From positions 241,162 through 305,161 of the forward strand of contig NZ_KE386603.1 in the NCBI RefSeq assembly GCF_000427905.1: a stretch of 64,000 nucleotides of DNA, in the 5' to 3' direction. The translations under genes and the position numbers were made by a program. Of the stretch, positions 59,921-64,000 are shown in pieces. Each line of letters opens with the position of its first letter. Position 1 is the first letter of the stretch. The stretch comes from Thermocrispum agreste DSM 44070 (GTDB lineage: Bacteria > Actinomycetota > Actinomycetes > Mycobacteriales > Pseudonocardiaceae). The notes beneath the pieces are model-generated. The model made no database searches and had not been told where the DNA came from. It was given only the letters and a program-made list of their open reading frames with translations.

Positions 59921-61971
59921 CGCTTCCCTCCCGCGTCCTCGGCGGGGTACTCCTTGGCGACCAGCGTCAGAACGTCGTACTTGGCGACCGACTCGCCTGC
60001 GGCGTTGGTGACGTCGGCGTCCCAGCGGACTTCGCCGTGGTCGGCGTTCTCCCGCGGGGTGATCTGCTTGCAGGTCAGCGTCACGGTCAGCTCGTCGCCC
60101 GGCTTGACCGGCGTCAGGAAGCGCAGGTTCTCCAGGCCGTAGTTGGCCAGCACCGGTCCCGGTGCCGGGTCGACGAACAAGCCGGCCGCGAACGACACGA
60201 CCAGGTAGCCGTGCGCAACGATGCCGCCGAACAACGGGTTCTTCGCCGCCGCTGCCTCGTCGGTGTGCGCGTAGAAGGTGTCGCCGGTGAACTCGGCGAA
60301 GTGCTCGATGTCCTCCGGTGTGACCTTGCGCGGGCCCGCCACCACACAGTCCCCGACCCGCAGCTCGGCCAGCGACTTGCGGAACGGGTGCACGTCCTCG
60401 TTGCGCGGCGCGCCGGGCACCCAGGTACCGGTGACGGCGCTGAGCATCTTCGGACTGCCCTGCACCGCGGTGCGCTGCATGTAGTGCAGGATGCCGCGCA
60501 CCCCGCCCATTTCCTCGCCACCGCCTGCCCGGCCCGGGCCGCCGTGCACCAGGGCGGGCAGCGGCGAACCGTGGCCGGTGGACTCCTTGGCGTCGTCGGC
60601 GTCGAGCACCAGCAGCCTGCCGTGCCACGGCGCCACACCGAGCACTACTTCCCGGGCGAAGTCCTCGTCGGCGGTGACCACCGAGCCGGCCAGGCTGCCT
60701 TCGCCGAGCGCGCCCAGCCGGACGACCTGCTCGGCCGACGTGTAGGGGATGAGCGTGGAGACCGGGCCGAACGCCTCCACCTGGTGCGGCTCGCGCAGCT
60801 CGGGATCGGTCACCTTGAGCAGCACCGGGGACATGAAAGCGCCGCGCTCGGCGTCGGCGTCGACCACGTCGACACGCTGCGGGTCACCGAAGACGATGTC
60901 GGCCACCGAGGTCAGCGCCTTCAGCGAGCGCCGCACCTCCTCGCGCTGCTCCAGGCTGGCCAGCGCGCCCATGCGCACGTTCTCCGACGCCGGGTTGCCG
61001 ACCGTCACCTTGCCCAGTCGCTCGGCTGCCGCTTCCGCCACGGCGTCCATCAGCTCGGCGGGCACGAAGGCGCGGCGGATCGCCGTGCACTTCTGGCCCG
61101 CCTTGACGGTCATCTCGGTGACCAGCTGCTTGACGTAGAGATCGAACTCGGTGGTTCCCGGCTTGGCATCCGGGCCGAGGACGGACAGGTTCAGCGAGTC
61201 GGCCTCGGCGTTGAACCGCACGCTGTTGCGCACGATCGCCGGGTGCGTGCGCAGGCGCTGCGCGGTGGACGCCGAGCCGGTGAACGCCACCACGTCCTGC
61301 TCGGTGACGTGGTCGAGCAGATCGCCGACCGGGCCGCACACCAGCTGGATCGACCCCTCGGGGAGGATGCCCGACTCGACGATCAGCTCCACCAGGCGAT
61401 GGGTCAGGTACGCGGTCTGACTCGCCGGCTTGATCAGGCTCGGTACCCCGGCCACGAACGCGGGCGCGAACTTCTCCAGCGGTCCCCAGACCGGGAAGTT
61501 GAACGCGTTGATCTGCACCACGACACCGCGCAGCGGGGTGGCGATGTGCTGGCCGTGGAAGGTCCCGCCCTTGCTCAGCGGCTCGAGCGCGCCGTCCAGG
61601 TAGACGTGCGAGTTCGGCATCTCGCGGCGGCCCTTGCTGCTGTAGGAGAACAGCACGCCGATGCCCCCGTCGATGTCGAACTTGGAGTCCGCGAGCGTGG
61701 CGCCGGTGCGGTAGGACAGCTGGTACAGCTCCTCGCGATGCTCGCGCAGGTGGGACGCCAGCACCTTGAGCAGTGCCGCCCGCTGGTGGAAGGTGAGCTC
61801 GCGCAGCGCCGGCCCGCCGACGGTGCGGCCGTACTCCAGTGCGGCGGCCATGTCGACGCCGGTGGTGGAGATCCTGGCGACCTCCTCGCCGGTCGCAGCG
61901 TCGCGCAGTGGCGCCCCTTCGTCGCTGGGGGTGAACCAGGTGCCGGCGACATAGCTGCGCAAGGGTGCCAT
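59917..61971 (-). CDS. paaZ: Oxepin-CoA hydrolase/3-oxo-5,6-dehydrosuberyl-CoA semialdehyde dehydrogenase PaaZ
   Basis: 684-residue bifunctional ring-opening enzyme. The N-terminal aldehyde dehydrogenase domain (1-530) has [28 protein letters not shown] and the nucleophile Cys in [14 protein letters not shown]. The C-terminal MaoC-like hydratase domain (about 540-684) has [40 protein letters not shown]. It is the first gene of the minus-strand paa operon, starting next to the palindrome at 62000. Confidence 0.96.
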   Translation of the reverse strand: MAPLRSYVAGTWFTPSDEGAPLRDAATGEEVARISTTGVDMAAALEYGRTVGGPALRELTFHQRAALLKVLASHLREHREELYQLSYRTGATLADSKFDIDGGIGVLFSYSSKGRREMPNSHVYLDGALEPLSKGGTFHGQHIATPLRGVVVQINAFNFPVWGPLEKFAPAFVAGVPSLIKPASQTAYLTHRLVELIVESGILPEGSIQLVCGPVGDLLDHVTEQDVVAFTGSASTAQRLRTHPAIVRNSVRFNAEADSLNLSVLGPDAKPGTTEFDLYVKQLVTEMTVKAGQKCTAIRRAFVPAELMDAVAEAAAERLGKVTVGNPASENVRMGALASLEQREEVRRSLKALTSVADIVFGDPQRVDVVDADAERGAFMSPVLLKVTDPELREPHQVEAFGPVSTLIPYTSAEQVVRLGALGEGSLAGSVVTADEDFAREVVLGVAPWHGRLLVLDADDAKESTGHGSPLPALVHGGPGRAGGGEEMGGVRGILHYMQRTAVQGSPKMLSAVTGTWVPGAPRNEDVHPFRKSLAELRVGDCVVAGPRKVTPEDIEHFAEFTGDTFYAHTDEAAAAKNPLFGGIVAHGYLVVSFAAGLFVDPAPGPVLANYGLENLRFLTPVKPGDELTVTLTCKQITPRENADHGEVRWDADVTNAAGESVAKYDVLTLVAKEYPAEDAGGKR

Positions 61972-61999
61972 CGCGAGACCTTCCCGTTTCCTCGGTGAA

Positions 62000-62021
62000 T
62001 TACCTACCGATCGTTTAGTAA
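62000..62021. promoter_or_regulatory. Probable PaaR operator between paaZ and paaI
   Basis: A 22-base imperfect palindrome centred on CGATCG: outer TTAC/GTAA arms, with TACCGATCGTTTA inside. It lies 28 bases before the paaZ ATG and 19 bases before the paaI ATG, so one dimer could block both promoters. A TetR-type PaaR regulator is encoded two genes away. The base-level match to published PaaR motifs was not checked. Confidence 0.65.
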
Positions 62022-62040
62022 TTAATGATAGCGTGTCCGC

Positions 62041-62454
62041 ATGGGTTCGGAAAGTGCCGCGCGGCGCATGCTGGAGGCGGACGTGGCCTCCACGGCGCTG
62101 GGGATGGAATTGGTCGACTTGCGGGTAGGCCACGCGGTGGTACGCATGCGGCTGACCAGCCGGATGGTCAACGGCCACGGGATCGTGCACGGCGGGTACG
62201 TGTTCATGCTGGCCGACACCGCGTTCGCGTGTGCCTGCAACAGCCATGGCCCGACGACGGTGGCGTCCGGAGCCGACATCACTTTCGTGGCTCCGGTGCA
62301 TGAGGGCGACGAGTTGTACGCCGTCGCGGAGGAGCGCACCCGTTACGGCCGCAACGGCATTTACGACGTCACCGTGCGGCGTGGCGGCGTCGACGGTGAA
62401 GTGGTCGCGGAGTTCCGCGGCCGCAGCCGAGTCGTGCAGGTGAACGGACGGTGA
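62041..62454 (+). CDS. paaI: Hydroxyphenylacetyl-CoA thioesterase PaaI
   Basis: 137-residue hotdog thioesterase that rescues CoA from dead-end aryl-CoA esters in the phenylacetate pathway. The family motif is RMVNGHGIVHGGYVFMLADT, followed by ASGADITFVAPVHEGDELYAVAEE. ATG at 62041, divergent from paaZ. It overlaps the paaR start by 4 bases. Confidence 0.95.
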   Translation: MGSESAARRMLEADVASTALGMELVDLRVGHAVVRMRLTSRMVNGHGIVHGGYVFMLADTAFACACNSHGPTTVASGADITFVAPVHEGDELYAVAEERTRYGRNGIYDVTVRRGGVDGEVVAEFRGRSRVVQVNGR

Positions 62455-63065
62455 CCGGCACGGCGCAGCGGAAGCCGGGCAGGCGCGGTCGCCCCGGCTA
62501 CGACCTGGAGCAGGTTCTCGAAGTCGCCGCGCACCTGTTCTACGAGCGCGGTTACGACGGCACGTCGATGGAAGAGCTGAGCAAGCGGCTCGGACTGACC
62601 AAGGCGGCGATCTACCACCACGTCGCAGGGAAGGAGGAGTTGCTCCGGCTCATCGTCGACCGCGCTCTGGACGGGTTGTTCGCCGTCGCCGACGAGGTGC
62701 AGGCGGCCGACGGACCCGCCGTCGGCCGGCTCGAGCGGCTGGTCCGCGGCAGTGTGCACGTGCTGTCCGACCGCCTGCCGTACGTCACAGTGCTGCTCCG
62801 GGTGCGCGGGAACACCTCCGTCGAGCGAGCCGCGCTCGACCGGCGCCGCGAGTTCGACCGCCGCGTTGCGGACCTGGTACGGCAGGCGCAGGCAGACGGC
62901 GACATCCGGTCGGACCTCGACCCGGGCACGGCGGCGCGCCTGCTGTTCGGCTTGGTCAACTCGCTGATCGAGTGGTACCGGCCGGAGGGGGAGTGGGCCG
63001 CCGACGATCTGGCCGACATGGTGGTCCAGGTGGCGTTCGACGGCTTGCGGGCGGCCGCGGGCTGA
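62451..63065 (+). CDS. paaR: TetR-family repressor of the paa genes
   Basis: 204-residue TetR regulator. The DNA-binding domain is GYDLEQVLEVAAHLFYERGY, DGTSMEELSKRLGLTKAAIYHHVAGKEELL; the rest is an all-helical ligand-binding domain. Context (coupled to paaI, divergent paa operon and palindrome) supports a PaaR role, with phenylacetyl-CoA as likely inducer. The GTG overlaps the paaI stop (GTGA). Confidence 0.88.
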   Translation: MTGTAQRKPGRRGRPGYDLEQVLEVAAHLFYERGYDGTSMEELSKRLGLTKAAIYHHVAGKEELLRLIVDRALDGLFAVADEVQAADGPAVGRLERLVRGSVHVLSDRLPYVTVLLRVRGNTSVERAALDRRREFDRRVADLVRQAQADGDIRSDLDPGTAARLLFGLVNSLIEWYRPEGEWAADDLADMVVQVAFDGLRAAAG

Positions 63066-63209
63066 CCGCGGGAAGACCGCCCGCAGCGCGGGGGGAACTC
63101 CGCGCACACCTGCCGGTCCGCCGGGGAAGACCCGACTTCCGGAGGTCGTGCCCGCACGCCAGGCGTTGTACCGTCAGCGCATTTCGACCGGGAGGAGTCG
63201 GAACGCGCG

Positions 63210-63974
63210 ATGATCACGCGGGGATTGGCGGTACTGGTGGCGGCGACCGCCGCGCTGCTCGTCGCGCCCGCGCCCGCCGCGCTCGCCGACCCACCTCCCG
63301 CGCTGCCCGCCAACCACACCCCGGACGAAGGCAAGTGGCAGCCGGCATTCGACTACGACAAGGACGGCTGCTACCCGACGCCGGCGATCGGCCCGGACGG
63401 CACCCTCAACCCCGGCCTGAACAACTCCGGCGCGCTCAACGGCCAGTGCCGGGACAGCTGGGACCTGGACAACAGCAACGCCTACGCCCGCGCCCACTGC
63501 GACTCCAGTGGATGGTGCGCTTACCTGTACGACCTGTACTTCGAGAAGGACCAGGCCGTTCCCGGCTGGGACTGCTGCGGGCACCGGCACGACATCGAGC
63601 ACGTCGTGATCTGGGTTTTCGACGACCAGGCCCGTTACGTGGCCACCTCGGAGCACGGCAAGTACGCCGTGCACCCGGCATCGGCGGTGGCGTGGGAGGG
63701 CACCCACGCCAAGATCGTCTACCACAAGGACGGGCTCAGCACCCATTGCTTCCGGCTGGCCAGGCACGACGAGGAGCCGGAGAACCACTCCGGCCGCTGG
63801 CACTACCCGGCCCTGGTCGGCTGGAACGGCTTCCCCGACGGCATCCGCGACAAGCTGGTCGCCGCCGACTTCGGCGCTGCCACGCTCGGCATCGCCGACG
63901 CCACGTTCCGGGACAACCTCGTCAAGGCGAAGCCCGCCGAGGTGCCCGATTCGGCACTCCCGGCGGGTGCATGA
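63210..63974 (+). CDS. Secreted Nep1-like (NPP1/NLP) protein
   Basis: 254 residues with a Sec signal (about 26 residues, LAVLVAATAALLVAPAPAAL ADP). NLPs are cytolysins or elicitors in plant-associated microbes; actinobacterial members also exist without known plant activity. The key heptapeptide GHRHDWE reads GHRHDIE here (residues 124-130), so its Trp is Ile. Metal-pocket residues H127, D128 and E130 remain, as do Cys residues in the first half (DKDGCYP, GQCRDSW, AHCDSSGWC, WDCCGHR). The ATG has GGGAGGAG about 20 bases upstream, so spacing is long. The stop lies 26 bases before the window ends. Confidence 0.88.
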   Translation: MITRGLAVLVAATAALLVAPAPAALADPPPALPANHTPDEGKWQPAFDYDKDGCYPTPAIGPDGTLNPGLNNSGALNGQCRDSWDLDNSNAYARAHCDSSGWCAYLYDLYFEKDQAVPGWDCCGHRHDIEHVVIWVFDDQARYVATSEHGKYAVHPASAVAWEGTHAKIVYHKDGLSTHCFRLARHDEEPENHSGRWHYPALVGWNGFPDGIRDKLVAADFGAATLGIADATFRDNLVKAKPAEVPDSALPAGA

Positions 63975-64000
63975 CCAGCACGGCCCGCCGGGCTCCCTGC

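Noticed and set aside
59899..61998. A 699-codon plus-strand frame opposite paaZ
   Set aside because: Shadow of paaZ; no recognisable motif.

Overview
The window is chromosomal DNA from a high-GC actinomycete. The markers are SecA1 with a DUF6459 (Rv3235-like) neighbour, WhiB1, SigR/RsrA, the 24-residue actinobacterial ribosomal protein bL37, a Kgd-type 2-oxoglutarate enzyme and PdtaS. The gene orders secA-DUF6459 and sigR-rsrA-bL37-pdtaS-whiB1 resemble Mycobacteriales and Pseudonocardiales. A Pseudonocardiaceae-type genome (Amycolatopsis, Saccharomonospora or Saccharopolyspora-like) is my best guess from gene content. I see no rRNA, tRNA, CRISPR array, insertion sequence or prophage.

Layout. 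1-5 kb: 3' end of secA, DUF6459, a TrmH-family rRNA methylase, and a WS/DGAT acyltransferase coupled to DUF6912. 5-14 kb: pruA with a tandem operator, a repeat-rich gap, two LppX/LprG-like lipoproteins, rsgA, an SRAP protein, a hydrolase and a P450. 14-19 kb: a redox and regulatory block (ybaK, sigR-rsrA, bL37, pdtaS, whiB1, a lipid kinase). 19-25 kb: membrane protein, GNAT, DUF4442, rmlC, malic enzyme and a secreted subtilase with a P domain. 25-36 kb: kgd, a fused four-domain ABC exporter and an ABC ATPase/permease pair with a Q/G/W-rich tail. 36-43 kb: ald, a CGNR regulator, a binding lipoprotein, gamma-glutamyltransferase, monoacylglycerol lipase, a GH15 remnant and a PPOX protein. 43-49.5 kb: anti-sigma/ECF sigma/MASE1 operon, GDPD, PrimPol and a lactate monooxygenase-like enzyme. 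50-54 kb: an acyl-CoA dehydrogenase divergent from a 991-residue SRPBCC-thiolase-like-crotonase fusion. 54-56 kb: XRE/DUF397 regulators. 56-63 kb: phenylacetyl-CoA epoxidase operon paaZABCDE with divergent paaI-paaR around a palindrome. 63-64 kb: a secreted Nep1-like protein.

How it works together. Several units look self-contained: SigR with its anti-sigma factor and a textbook SigR-type promoter; paa catabolism with its TetR regulator; the fusion enzyme with its divergent acyl-CoA dehydrogenase; and the MASE1/sigma/anti-sigma signalling unit. The strongest candidate for an undescribed system is the one-chain SRPBCC-thiolase-like-crotonase protein at 51367-54342. Its thiolase part lacks the nucleophilic Cys while its crotonase part keeps both catalytic Glu residues. 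A second theme is a set of GC-rich, repeat-laden intergenic islands (around 7.1-8.0, 13.97-14.2, 23.1-23.4, 36.2, 39.2 and 43.1-43.9 kb), some holding duplicated or decayed gene pieces.
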